DNA from: Haliclystus octoradiatus
Lineage: Eukaryota > Cnidaria > Staurozoa > Stauromedusae > Haliclystidae
Length of the DNA stretch: 64,000 nucleotides
NCBI GenBank assembly: GCA_916610825.1
Contig: OU744447.1
Location: 24,739,037-24,803,036 of the forward strand
Direction of reading: 5' to 3'
A model generated the notes under the pieces. It was not told the DNA's origin and made no database searches. It saw only the letters and a program-made list of their open reading frames with translations. Shown here piece by piece: positions 1 through 10,638 of this stretch. The first letter of the stretch is position 1, and every line of letters starts with the position of its first letter. Both the position numbers and the translations under genes were made by a program.

Positions 1-1013
1 GGCATCGATGTAAAATCTCACAGATCTCTTTACTCGAAGGACCCTTATCTGACTTTGGGGTAAGCCAAAACACATATTTTTCTTATTATATTACCTATAG
101 ATATAAGCTAAGTCAAAACTAAGTGCCCGAAGAAAACAATATTTGTGCTTACCGATGTATTTATTACAGTTTGATTTCAAATTTGCATAACAATAGAACA
201 ACTTCTGGGCACAATTGTAATTACCGATGTTCCGTCTTTGTTGCTAGTATATAAATATCATACGGGCCTGAGCTTTCCCCTCTGTGGAACGTTTTTTAGC
301 CAATTTAGTCAACCAATTTAGTTGCAGCGTCACATGGAGATCCATTGGTGCTGGTACAACTCAATGAGTGTATCGGGCTATATATTTACATATAGACATA
401 GTTGGATTCAAAAATAAATTCTACAGTACTAAATGAATTCAATAAAGGGGACGTCTGTAGCGGTCTGCAGCTGCTGCGTTTGTTGAGTAGATCAGGAGTT
501 TACACAATTTGTTATTTAAATTTCAATATTTCAAAAAGGTTTTCGATGCTACAATTAAGTTTACTTGAAAACATATTACAAATCCAACTTTATGCTAATA
601 AACGTCCAGCTCCACAAATTCTAAAATGCTCAAGTTTCTGACAAATGATCTAAGTAAAATTTGCAGGTGTACAAGTAGACGCAGAAAGACATAATTATAA
701 TATAAGTTTGACGTTAAAAGACCTCACCTTATATGTTCTATAAAATTTTGTTTTGTCAATTACTGATGTTCTTGCTCTTGTCTTTTAGGAATGCGGGATA
801 TTTGGTGATCTCTATCTTTATGCTTTGCGAACATACAATATGATTTGTCTTGGACTTTATCGTTACCGTGACAACAAAGTATCTTCAAGTGTACCTTCTA
901 CAAAGCGATACGTCATCACCTTTCCAGCATTCAACATGGTTCTTGCACCAACAGATCTGGTTTTCGTATTGATGCAATTTGATCATTCTAGCAAGAGAAA
1001 ATCAAAGAAATAA
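1..1013 (+). CDS. KCNMA1: Calcium-activated (BK/Slo1) potassium channel alpha subunit, C-terminal exons (5' end outside window)
   Basis: Two coding exons, 1-59 (bases 1-2 finish a split codon) and 789-1013, joined in phase 0 across a GT-AG intron (GTAAGC donor at 60, TTTTAG acceptor at 783-788). Exon 1 reads RCKISQISLLEGPLSDFG, matching the RC..AQLALLDGPFADLG stretch near the end of the Slo1 gating ring. Exon 2 continues with FGDLYLYALRTYNM, then GLYRYRD, TKRYVIT, APTDLVFVLMQFD, and stops after KRKSKK. In Slo1 channels this is the end of the RCK2 domain, part of the cytosolic calcium-sensing gating ring of a voltage- and calcium-gated K+ channel in the plasma membrane. The tail after MQFD is only about 10 residues, shorter than the human splice forms. 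Family identity is very secure; orthology to Slo1 rather than Slo3 rests on this short stretch. Confidence 0.93.
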
Positions 1014-1014
1014 A
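1009..1014 (+). other. Candidate poly(A) signal overlapping the KCNMA1 stop codon
   Basis: AATAAA occupies 1009-1014 and contains the TAA stop at 1011-1013. No better AATAAA was seen in the next 250 bases. If used, the 3' UTR would be only about 10-30 nt; a longer UTR with a variant signal is equally possible. Confidence 0.35.
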
Positions 1015-1389
1015 ATGAAAAGTTGCATCCCTACAAAAACTTTTTTTCAAAATATCAGATGATTTTTATAGATTCTACTAATTTTCTGACTGCAAAACTA
1101 TAGTTTAACTGTAGATAAACTACATGCTGTAAATATCATAATAATTAACATTCTACGATGTCGTCAGCTAACAGTGTTGCACCGAGATATGCGCATGCTG
1201 AAACGAATACGGCCGATGCAATCGATAACTCACTTGTAAAATATTTAATTTAAAGCAATTTACATATTGTATTGTATATATGTACACTCATTGACAAGAA
1301 ATAATTTGGCTTATTTGAAAGAAGCATACACTTTGTATCCTGATTTCTTCTGTATTGTATTTCCCTCTCTACGTACGTATAGTCACGAT

Positions 1390-1545
1390 GCAGGGGAGAA
1401 TCAGCTCAGATGGCAGAGCAACGGAATTTCAGATCTGTGATCATATCTGATAGACTGTGGTTCAAATACCCCGAATGTCAACTCAGTCTTGATTTTATCT
1501 AAAACATCAAATGAGTATCATCTTTGGTTGGCGGATGGGGCGGTC
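1390..1545 (+). repeat. tRNA-derived SINE-like element
   Basis: A tRNA-like head carries a box A-like stretch at 1401-1420 (AGCTCAGATGGCAGAGCA) and a box B-like stretch at 1459-1472 (GGTTCAAATACCCC), spaced as in an RNA polymerase III internal promoter. No complete cloverleaf with a matching acceptor stem and CCA-compatible end is visible, and the unit runs on into non-tRNA sequence with GGCGGATGGGGCGG. This fits a tRNA-derived SINE or a decayed tRNA pseudogene better than a working tRNA gene. No second copy was noticed in the window. Confidence 0.6.
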
Positions 1546-2982
1546 CAGAGGGAATCACGTTGTTAGCAGCTTCAGCGCCTTGTTGCGCATTGACAATCAA
1601 GGCATATGTACCATGAAATCTGCTGAATTTGATCTGCAGTGTTATAGTGGCTGATATCAATTAATAACATTTATCATCATTGCTCTGAGCGAAAAGAGCC
1701 ACTCTTCTAGAAATAGAGGAGTGGCACGGGTAGGCTCGGTACACACCGGTGTTAGTCACCATGTGCTTACCCTAATGACCAATATCATCCACGGTAAACA
1801 ATATTTTCAGATCAATTTTAAAGAAAGGATATTACCTATTTTCTACGGACTGAGATTTGAGGCATTTCAGGTATTGCAGTACCGTACCGATTGTCAACAT
1901 GACGATGTCAGTACGGTCATGCAGTATGTTGATCGCACAGCAGGAAAACCCATGCACGCTATTACATTGTAATACTGTATTATAAAACTGAAGAGATATC
2001 GGCAAACAGCTGTAATTTCTTTGTTCCCACACAATAATAGTTGTAATCACATGTCTGAATAATTAACAATCTATTGCAAGTTTTAGTTTAGTTTTATTTG
2101 CCTTGACTACACCGTGATAAGTAGCATAGATACAGAACAAATCATTTAATTAATTGACCAATTGCTTCCGGCCATAACGTTTGCTTTCATAAAAGGTTAT
2201 AATTAACACTCGCCGCAAACGTCTGGTTCTAATTATTGGCAACAATTGCAACAAATTGTCAACTCAATGTAAAGTTGTCGGTGTCAATGAGCGAGAAATC
2301 AAAAGAAGAAAGAATTGACCAACCATGACAGATATTCTAAATTGAATATGTCAATCATCTTGATTGATCTGTCATCGTCTGACATTTGCATTCTTTCACC
2401 GAAAAAGTTCTAAAGTTATTATTTAAGTAAACCGTTTGAAGAGGCTTGAATTCAGTAAACTGAAGTAAATCCAAACTTTAACAAAGCAAATTATTTGAAA
2501 ATAGGTAAAACATTAATTTAGCTACTAGAATTTAAGGAATGACTGCAGCAATCTTTTAACAAGTAGTTCATCTCATAGCAGATTGAGAACTACGTCACAG
2601 TCATGTAGTTACGTATAGCATATATTGTATACAAAGACGATGTCTGAATTGGAATCTAGTTCTATCTCGATTCATTGTTCCAATCTGAAAATATTCTCAT
2701 GTCGTTATATGAAATTATGAATTCCACTGATAGCGGAAATTATACGATTGTATATGATCACGTAGCAATGACGTAGTTATGAGTTATGTAGAAGATCAGC
2801 AATATTGGATGTGATTGGCTAATTTAAGAAATGTATCAAGTTAACAAATTGTACCTGGGACTAGCTTGATGAAAAGTCATATGACGTATTTTTAGATAGG
2901 TAGTTGCGAACTGACAGCAGTGCTCGAGAAAGGCCTCTGTGCCTGGCTTTATGGCAATATAAAGACTTTAAATTGTTTTAAA
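1546..2982. other. Intergenic region upstream of the bHLH gene
   Basis: No recognisable exon. The short ORFs at 1721-2050 on both strands have no family signature. The last 450 bases are the likely bHLH promoter and 5' UTR and include a CATATG E-box at about 2879. A tiny upstream ORF (ATG GCA ATA TAA, 2951-2962) precedes the coding start and could reduce translation. Confidence 0.5.
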
Positions 2983-3597
2983 ATGTCTGAAAATGAAAAC
3001 ACATCAAATGAGGGTGATCCTTGTTGCCCAGCTGTGGAACATTCTAAAGACAAACGAAAGAGATACGCCCTTAGAGTTAGGAGAACAGAAAATTACACCC
3101 TATTCCATGAAACAGATGACAACGTACTAGATCAGATTGGATCCGTTACTAAAACACGAAAAACAAATTCAAAAAAGAAAACTAACTGTGGAAGAAAGAG
3201 AAAATACTTTGATGAAACATCTGTACGTGTTGGAGCTACGAATCGCGAGAGGAACAGAATGCAGAGTCTAACAGGTGCCTTCGAAGCACTACGAAATGTT
3301 ATTCCACAAGGACGACATGCAAGCTTTCAAAAAATGACCAAAATTGCAACTTTACGTCTTGCTATCGAATACATATCAATGTTATCAAGAACACTTGACA
3401 GTAGTATACATTTTAATGCTAATTTAGATCCAAACAGTTGTGGCGAAAGTTATAATTCTGATGAATGCAGTATTTCCCAATCTACAAATATTTCTGTAAA
3501 CTCTCAAGCAGAAAATAGTTGTTCTGAAGAAGAAGCAATCTGGGAAGATATGTTTCGAACGGAAAATACTCATCTTCAATCAGCAGCCGATAGTTAA
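2983..3597 (+). CDS. Group A basic helix-loop-helix transcription factor (single exon)
   Basis: A 204-residue ORF. The start is the ATG at 2983 because the in-frame codons upstream back to 2920 contain no ATG. Residues about 82-137 form a bHLH domain: a basic region with NRERNRMQ (the E and R of the E-box-contacting ERxR pattern are present), helix 1 SLTGAFEALRNVIPQ, a loop with basic residues, and helix 2 KMTKIATLRLAIEYISMLSR. Lysine/arginine clusters at residues 22-34 and 60-74 could be nuclear localisation signals. After the domain the protein is acidic and serine-rich. The QSLTGAFEALR segment resembles Twist/Hand/atonal relatives, while KMTKIATLR...EYI recalls achaete-scute, so the subfamily is open. 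Expected role: nuclear, dimeric, E-box-binding regulator of cell fate. A strong donor sequence (AAG/GTAAGC) lies 4 nt after the stop, so the 3' UTR may be spliced. Confidence 0.85.
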   Translation: MSENENTSNEGDPCCPAVEHSKDKRKRYALRVRRTENYTLFHETDDNVLDQIGSVTKTRKTNSKKKTNCGRKRKYFDETSVRVGATNRERNRMQSLTGAFEALRNVIPQGRHASFQKMTKIATLRLAIEYISMLSRTLDSSIHFNANLDPNSCGESYNSDECSISQSTNISVNSQAENSCSEEEAIWEDMFRTENTHLQSAADS

Positions 3598-6350
3598 CAA
3601 GGTAAGCTGTGACAAGTAGTTATATTTCACGAGTAGTTCAAAATTTGTTCTGCTTATTAGTTCTAATTGCAACTACTTGTTTGAAATCATCACGAAGGCC
3701 CGCAATTGCTCAACAAAATTCAAACATGACATTATTATGTATCCAATTGTAATTATTCAAGCACCGTTCTTCATTTTATATCATTATCAATCGGTTACCT
3801 TAATTCGACTAAACGTAAAAGTAAAGATTTCATGCTCAAGGATTTGATGGTATAACAGAAGACAAGTTTGCGTTGTTAATTTTTTTTATGAATGTTCCTG
3901 AAACAACGCGATTACAATTCTCTCTTAAAGTTGAATATAGTTGCAGTATATAAGAACATATACCTACCAAATATAACATGAAGCAATCAATGATTAATGT
4001 TTGATTTTAAAAAGAGTATGCAGTCTAGATATTTCATAAATCATGAAACTTTGATGTCAAACATTTTGAATCGCCATTGAAATTGTCAGAGCAGTGGTTC
4101 ATGTCACGATCTACTATTCTTTGCCCATATATATCCTAGCTAGGTCACTCGAAATATCGAAAATGATTCGATAAATCTCAATATTATTAGAATTTGTATG
4201 TATATTTTAGAACGATATACAACAAATAAGATGCGAAAAAGATTTCATTATGGTGTTTGCAGGATCTTTTTCTGTAGGATTCTGCAAAATATTAAATTTA
4301 CGAAACATTCTTGTATAGTTGAAGAAATGGGAACCGTTGAATAGAAAACTGTAGCAATGTTTTATTTTTGTTTCTGTTTTATTCTCAGTTCTCACATCAA
4401 CATGAAGTAAAATGCTGATTAGATGCTGCCAGTAATAATAATCTATCGCCATTGGATTGATATATACGTTTGAACCATGTACGGTGTCGGGAGATATTAC
4501 AAGTACTTCAAAACGTGTCAACAACAAAATACAGCATCTTGACAGCAATCAAGTATTCTCAAAATGGCAATTGAAATGGAGAAACTTTTAGCAAAACTGT
4601 TTCATGGCAAAAATTCAAAAGGTAGATGATCGATAATATTATGAAATCAATGTGGCTTAAAAACAAATAATTACAGACTCCGCAGTTGTTAAAATGGCAT
4701 TACCAAAAATCGAAATATTGAAATTCTGTACATTTTTTTGATCAATTCACACATTATTCTTACAAATTTTAGTAATACACCTTTCCTTTATTCATATTAT
4801 ACCATTATAACAATTTGACATTTCATATTTATTGATATTTATATTAAATCATTATTATTTTTTGAATTAAAAAGTGAATTTTTTTTTAATTCATATATAA
4901 AATCAACTTTTGTAGATATTTAAAAGGACTCAAGTTTTAAAAATTATATATAATATAAAAGTTATGCACATATTTTTCCATAGGTAACTGATATGAAATT
5001 GAACAAAAATAAAATTGAAAATATACGTAAGCTGTAGTAATTTTTTATTGGTGAGGATATGTCGATGAAGGGACTTTGAATACTTTCGAGCGTGACATAC
5101 ATATTGATCACAGGGCCGTGGCGAGAAAAAATTTGAGGGGGGTGTCGAGCAATAAATTTGTCGACTTCACCGGAGTTTGATCCGGATATGTAACCGTATA
5201 TTGGAATCAAGTTCAAGGTCCGATATTCAAAGTTGAAACCGCCACATCAAGGTTTGCCATGCGTGGATAAATTGTACACTGACCTAAAGTCATCATCGGC
5301 CGAATACTTGGAGAGCGTAGCGAGGGAAAATTAAGAGATCCCATCTCATCGGACTCAACAGTTCTCTCTTCTATCCTGATTAAACACCAAAAGCTGATTT
5401 TAATTGTCTCTATGGTATTCATGATTTGTGAGGACATGAATAAATGGACATCAAGAATTAAAAGAATTCTCTTATTTTTACTTTTGGAAAGTGAACATCA
5501 CCATACTCCTTTGTCATTTCTTCTCTTCTGCCGACTGGAGACATTTCGAGGCAGATTTGCCCACTGGCCAAGTCGCCAAGGGGGGTGTCACGCCCCATAC
5601 TAGGGATAGCCCTGAAAGCCCCTGATTGATCAATCGTACAGGGTTCACGCAGGTCATACGTGCGTCTTCGGCAGGCGATATCTCATGAATTACTGCTACA
5701 TGGTTACGCAAAAAGTGAAAGAATGAGTTTCAAATCATGCATTCAGAGGTTATGAAAATTTTGCCTGTAGACTGTTTCGAACATATTTATAATTAGGACA
5801 GTCAAAATGTTCTTCCCCGACAGAGGGCTGTAGCGCGTATCACTGCCTGGTGTAATCCCCTTGCCGTCAGACGTTCCTGGTGATTGGCTGGATTCTCATT
5901 GGTTGCGGAATGTTTAGAATTTAGTGACTACGTAGGCATATATATATATTTATCAACGTACATGTACCACACCCATGCATGCTATCAAACCGGCACCAAA
6001 ATGTATGTCGAATACAATATCGGATACGGTATCAAGCGTAATGCATATACTGTATTACATCGTAAAGGATCAGCTCCCGAGGGCGGGACAGTAAAGTAAT
6101 ATTGTTTATAAAATCAACAACAGATACTGTATTATATATTGACTCATATATACGTAGATCATTGCTATGTTTATAAGGTATACCATCTTTGGCGATATTT
6201 ATAGAATTTGACGCATACCACATTCTAGTAAATTGCCGTAGATTTCTGAACATTAGGCAGCCATATATCTGGTTAAAAATTGAAACAAAACCCAAAGAAG
6301 TCAAAGAATCGGCCAAAGATGATGAATAACTCAATGCGGGATCTCAGCCA
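3598..6350. other. Intergenic region without recognised genes; repeat-like GC-richer patch at 5100-5760
   Basis: AT-rich non-coding DNA. The only part that stands out is 5100-5760, which is GC-richer and contains G-runs (TTTGAGGGGGGTGTCGAG near 5131, AAGGGGGGTGTCACG near 5578). It looks like a decayed mobile element, but I found neither terminal repeats nor a protein match. Confidence 0.4.
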
Positions 6351-6356
6351 TTTATG

Positions 6357-6463
6357 TAGCCTGCGTGCAGACTAAAACCATGCTAAAACCTATCTTAACA
6401 AAAGTGTAAAGATAGACTTCTTTAAACTTTCGTTAGGATAGGTTTTAGTCTGCACGCAGGCTA
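6357..6463. mobile_element. Small palindromic MITE
   Basis: A 107-bp hairpin: TAGCCTGCGTGCAGACTAAA at 6357 is repeated inverted at the right end (TTTAGTCTGCACGCAGGCTA, ending 6463). The arms extend a few bases further inward (AACC/GGTT) with a short AT-rich loop. It has no coding capacity. No clear target duplication is visible. Confidence 0.75.
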
Positions 6464-6727
6464 CCATATATGAGGACGAGTCATGAGTGAACACTGTTAT
6501 GTCTGCATTCAGCTCTGTTCGATAAATTATCGTGATCCTCAATTCCTCATTACCAGATCCTTCTCTAAATTTATTCAGAAAACCTGATTAGCAACTTATT
6601 CCGAAATGGCACTGCTCCAAAATCTATATTAAATTGTGTCGATATTGTGTATTTAATGCGTACTTGGAAGAGAAGTCACCTCGCAGTGAATGATGAAGTA
6701 ATAATACAGTCGTTAATAAGGGATTGC

Positions 6728-6870
6728 ATCGGTATAGGTCTATAGCCCCACACGTGCGGGTATAGACCTATACATGCACGCTTTCAGTGGTTGCTATGGA
6801 ATTTCGTGGGTTGTCTTGACATAACTGCTAAACACGTGGTACAAATCCACCAATCATGACTCAAGTTTTT
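6728..6870 (+). repeat. Dispersed repeat, copy 1 (inverted partner at 59714-59850)
   Basis: This stretch includes GTATAGACCTATACATGCAC, GTGGTTGCTATGG, TTGACATAACTGC and ACACGTGGTACAAATCC. The same order of blocks occurs in reverse complement near 59714-59850 (GGATTTGTACCACGTG, GCAGTTATGTCAAAAC, GGTCTATACACGCACG). It lies just upstream of TEX264. A non-autonomous interspersed repeat is the simplest reading. Confidence 0.7.
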
Positions 6871-7049
6871 TTCAAGTGATTATTAAATAAAGTTAATCGT
6901 CGTGTAACAATAGTTGATTCTGGGCTTGCCTGACACTGCCACGGGAGGCCAAGTTTCATTTCCCGCGTTTTCCATAGCCAGACTCCCGCACATTTCAAAC
7001 TTGATTGAAATTTCTTCCTTGAATCATTTCACAATATAAAAAAGTCGAA

Positions 7050-9533
7050 ATGATTTCCATTATCCTTGGTTTTATTGCTGCTGCTCTATTGATCTTGTTG
7101 TTGTTATTGGTTTATTCTGGTTTGCTTACAAATATCACAGTTTCCGTGGGTCCTGCTCCTTACGACAGCTCATTAATGATTTACAAATTCTATCGTCGGC
7201 CTTACAATCAAGCTTGGTCTGCTTTTCAAGATATTTCAAAGCGATTTGTTGGTTTAACATCTATAGGTATTTACTACGATGATCCTGAAAAGGTAATTAC
7301 TTACCGAAGTGTAGTTATTTTTGCAAGATATAGTCATACAAGTTCGTATTTTTCGCTTTTGTCCTTTCACGGTTGACCTATCATGATTAAATTCTGTTTG
7401 CACTGTTCTGTTTTCGAGCACGTGTTACAGAAAGGGGTGTGTCTCCATCGCTGCTAGACGGAGGTGCGTGGCGCAACCCATTGTGCGATTGTTGTTTATT
7501 TATAATCAAAATTTGACTGGGTCTCATATACGACATATACGTATATAATTTGCCAGATTAATTCAAGGAAACATCGTGTCCTTCTCCTTCTATACTAATT
7601 TTCTCCGTTTTCAAAATTTTAAAATCTTATCCAATGAAAGCCTATATCAATGTTTGTTATATCTTGCAATGCGTTGATTGTAGCTGAGCTATGTGTTTTC
7701 ATATTATGGCTTTTAATAGTCACTGCTGGTGTTCTTTCAGTCAATTACTACTATCCCTCTTCATTTAGGGAGGAATGTGAAACTCTATACTTAACATTGA
7801 AACGGCTAAAGCTACAAATTTAGTTACGGCTTTTGCGCTGGGATACATAATTACTACTCTTCAGTGTTTCGGTACCAATTTTATGCAGAGGGATCGCTAG
7901 TTTCAATCCCCTTCCAAACATTTCATCAAAAGTCATCTGGTGGATCAGTCACAGTTAGCATGCGTTATTCATTGTTAATAAACAAATGTAGGCCTGTCGA
8001 TTCTTCGTTCGTAGAGACTACATAAACGATTCTATCACTCTTTATCGTTGTTAGGTAGAGGCAAGTAAATTGCGATACTGTGTTGGTGCTATTGCTGATG
8101 GCAGTAAAGATTATCTTGAAGCAATAAAAGAGAGAGCAGAAGCTCATGGTTATTCTTCTGCAAAGTTGCCAACAGTCAAAAGAGCAATGCTGGCTGAATT
8201 CCCATTCAAAACAATCCTGTCGATATATTTGTCAATATTTCGTGTCTATCCTAAACTGGAAAAATACTCAAAGGTGAGCAAAAAGAATGCTTAATTAACC
8301 ACCTTTCAACCAATTACAGCCCGGGAAAATTTTGAAAATCTGATACAAATAGGAATGCTACAATAGTTTCACTACGAATTGCTACAATTGTTAAAATTCA
8401 ACCCTATAAATCATTAATCCGACAATCAAACCTGATTAGTCCACGGCCCAGGGCTCAATAAAACGGGGATCGCAGGGACCGCTGCTCACAGGCATACTTT
8501 TGGAACAATATAATTACTGCAGGTACAGCTATCAAGATTGCACAAATTTCTGCATTAGGAGTGACTATTGTAGACTTTCTGATTTTTTAACTGTTATCAA
8601 TTCTAAAATAATGTTCTTTTCATAAGTCAGTAACCTAAACATATGGCAGGCACTTTGAAAGGAGGAAATCTGGTGACAGGTAAACTGCATTTTGTAGACC
8701 ACTGCGGCACGGCCAATACCATGTTACCAATGTCTGTCAAGAAATGTTACTAACCAAAAAAACAATTTTGAAAAAGAATTTTCACAAAAATAACTTGACA
8801 ACTAATTGTGTAGATCATAATTTCTATTATTACAGTACTAATTAATTATTATTTACAAAACATATAATTTAGTAATAGGCTACAATGTATTGTAGAGACT
8901 ACAGTACCTAAATTTACTAAGGTTTAAGGAGTCTGTCTTATTAACAACTGGGAGAAGAGAGCTGGCTTTTTAAAACGAGAGCTGGCAATTAACTATCTTG
9001 AAAATATATCAAAAAGATGCTTTGGAAAACAATTCTAGATAAAATAATGATTTAAGTACGTTGAAAATCAAACATATTGAATTTTCATACACATATAGCC
9101 TACAGCTGTAAGGTTCGTATGTAAACAAGCAAACAAAGGTCTGTATGTGAAAAATAACATACCACATTAAAAATGCGCTTGCTTAGATTTTGTACCCTTT
9201 TCTCTAGGCGGAAAAATGTTTTGAACATTGGCTAGAGTAGCCCTGTCAGAGAAGGCAGCCCTCCCCCATTTAGTTAATACAGACAGACCCCTAATATTAT
9301 TCCAATTATTTTACATTTAACTAGGAACACAAAATTATGCCACATCCATATTTGGAAGTCTATAAAGGATCAACAATCTATTTTGTTGCGCCATTAGAAC
9401 GCAATGAGGAGTTTTATGTTGCTGAATTCAATGAGGTTTGTATATGTACTAATCACCTTTGGTTGTTTTCCTTAGATATATATTATCTTTTTTCTAATTT
9501 CTTGAATTTCATTTCTAGACGGAAAGAAAATAA
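7050..9533 (+). CDS. TEX264: TEX264-like ER membrane protein (ER-phagy receptor family), short form
   Basis: Four exons: 7050-7292, 8055-8273, 9325-9435, 9519-9533, all phase 0 with GT-AG borders, giving about 195 residues. Residues 5-30 are a hydrophobic N-terminal anchor (IILGFIAAALLILLLLLVYS). The lumen/cytosol domain of the GyrI-like fold follows: YKFYRRPYNQAW, GIYYDDPEK, RYCVGAI, LAEFPFKTILSIYLSIFRVYPKL, MPHPYLEVY, and EEFYVAEFNETE, closely paralleling human TEX264 (YKFHMGLYGE, AVYYDNP, ATFPYTTILSIWLATRRVHP, AYPRLEIYQ, DFYVPEMKETE). In human TEX264 a disordered tail of over 100 residues with an LC3-interacting motif follows; here translation stops 4 codons into the last exon and AATAAA follows 26 nt later. 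Family call is secure; loss of the tail is read from this gene model. Confidence 0.88.
8463..8690 (+). repeat. Dispersed repeat in TEX264 intron 2 (inverted partner at 13580-13805)
   Basis: Shares, in reverse complement, blocks such as TACTGCAGGTACAGCTAT, CTTTCTGAT..TAACTGTTA, CTTTTCATAAGTCAGTAACC and GCAGGCACT with 13580-13805. No coding content. Probably a non-autonomous interspersed element. Confidence 0.7.
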
Positions 9534-9558
9534 TTACATTCTGATTAATCTCCATGGT

Positions 9559-9564
9559 AATAAA
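9559..9564 (+). other. Poly(A) signal of TEX264
   Basis: AATAAA 26 nt after the stop codon at 9531-9533. Its position supports the short reading of the gene. Confidence 0.55.
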
Positions 9565-10638
9565 TCTTACTGTATAAAGTTTGGCACAATCTCTCAATAG
9601 TATATACCATATATCTTGTCATTATGAAACATAATATGTGCCCAGACACAAAGAATAGTTAATACTGATTACTGATTACAATAATAAAAATTGTCATTAC
9701 AACATACAAAATCATCAAGATTTACAGGACTGGATCTTCATTTGCTGTAATAAATTCAGTTTCATTTGAAATATCTGAAATCAAGCATGTTTTCACTTAT
9801 TGTGCCAAAATTTTGTTTTGTTGTGATCATCCATCATCATGACTTGTAATATATCTATATAGATTTTCAAATTTACCCCTGCGAAAAAAATTCATGAGTC
9901 ATCAATAATGAACATTTGTTTGTGGGTTCATGAACATTTCATGAACTGTCACAAAGAGTTCATGAAAACTTCATGAACACCGGTTCATGAACTGGTTCAT
10001 GAAGGTGAAATTGCCCAAAAGTTCATGAACTGTACATGAACAATTCCTGAACAATTCATGAACTTTTGGGCAATTTCACGTTCATGAACTCATGAACTTT
10101 TTTTCGCAGGGGTAGCATTGAAAACTTTATTAATCTAGTAGATTTTCTCATGATAAAAAAGAGCATGAATCAAATGAACAATGTTAGTCATCAACCGACC
10201 GATCATAACGAAAATCAACCCGATTGGTTGAAGAGCAGTCAATTCTAAAGCTGTATTCACTGATTTGTGTTTTCTATCCGTTATGGTTGAAAGAAGCGAC
10301 GGAAAACATCATTCTAAATAGGCCTACATTGAAACAAATTGAAATTTATGCAACTATATTCAGCTATTTTGTTTGGAAATGTACCTGTGAATCCTTGACT
10401 AACAGCTGTAAATCTCAAACTAATTTTAAGTAATTTTTTCCGCAAAATGACATAGAGCAGCATTGGTCATTGTTAGCCGGTATTCACCTTGCCTTCGTCA
10501 ATAATTGTTAATTATTCCATGCAACCATTCATAGAGCACGTCTACACCGTATTTTACGTATCATCCTAAGTACTCTGTTAACATCTTCATGGCCTAATCT
10601 GTTTTAGTGATCCTTCTTAAAAGTGTTTGGAGACTTAC
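9565..10638. other. Gap between convergent TEX264 and BLOC1S2
   Basis: Apart from the repeat element at 9876-10112 this holds no exon I can identify. The final coding exon of BLOC1S2 (about 10 residues are expected after SYSKQL) should be here or further left on the minus strand but could not be recognised. Confidence 0.4.
9876..10112. mobile_element. GTTCATGAAC-repeat element, copy A (TA target site)
   Basis: Terminal inverted repeats CCCCTGCGAAAAAAA / TTTTTTTCGCAGGGG flanked by TA on both sides. The 237-bp body is almost wholly palindromic, built of GTTCATGAAC, and has two halves with AAATTGCCCAAAAGTTCATG in opposite orientations. A non-autonomous DNA element; TA duplication fits Tc1/mariner-type insertion. 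Confidence 0.85.

Noticed and set aside
1390-1475. Possible functional tRNA gene
   Set aside because: Box A and B are present but no complete cloverleaf or matching acceptor stem could be drawn, and the unit has a SINE-like body.
2920-2982. N-terminal extension of the bHLH ORF
   Set aside because: It starts at GTG with no ATG before 2983; the ATG at 2983 is the natural start.
9436-9600. Read-through C-terminus of TEX264 exon 3
   Set aside because: The codons after 9435 are hydrophobic intron translation; the splice to 9519 restores the TE residues of the family.
10224-10433. Plus-strand ORF as a TEX264 tail exon
   Set aside because: No acidic or LIR-like character, no phase-compatible acceptor, and it follows a poly(A) signal.
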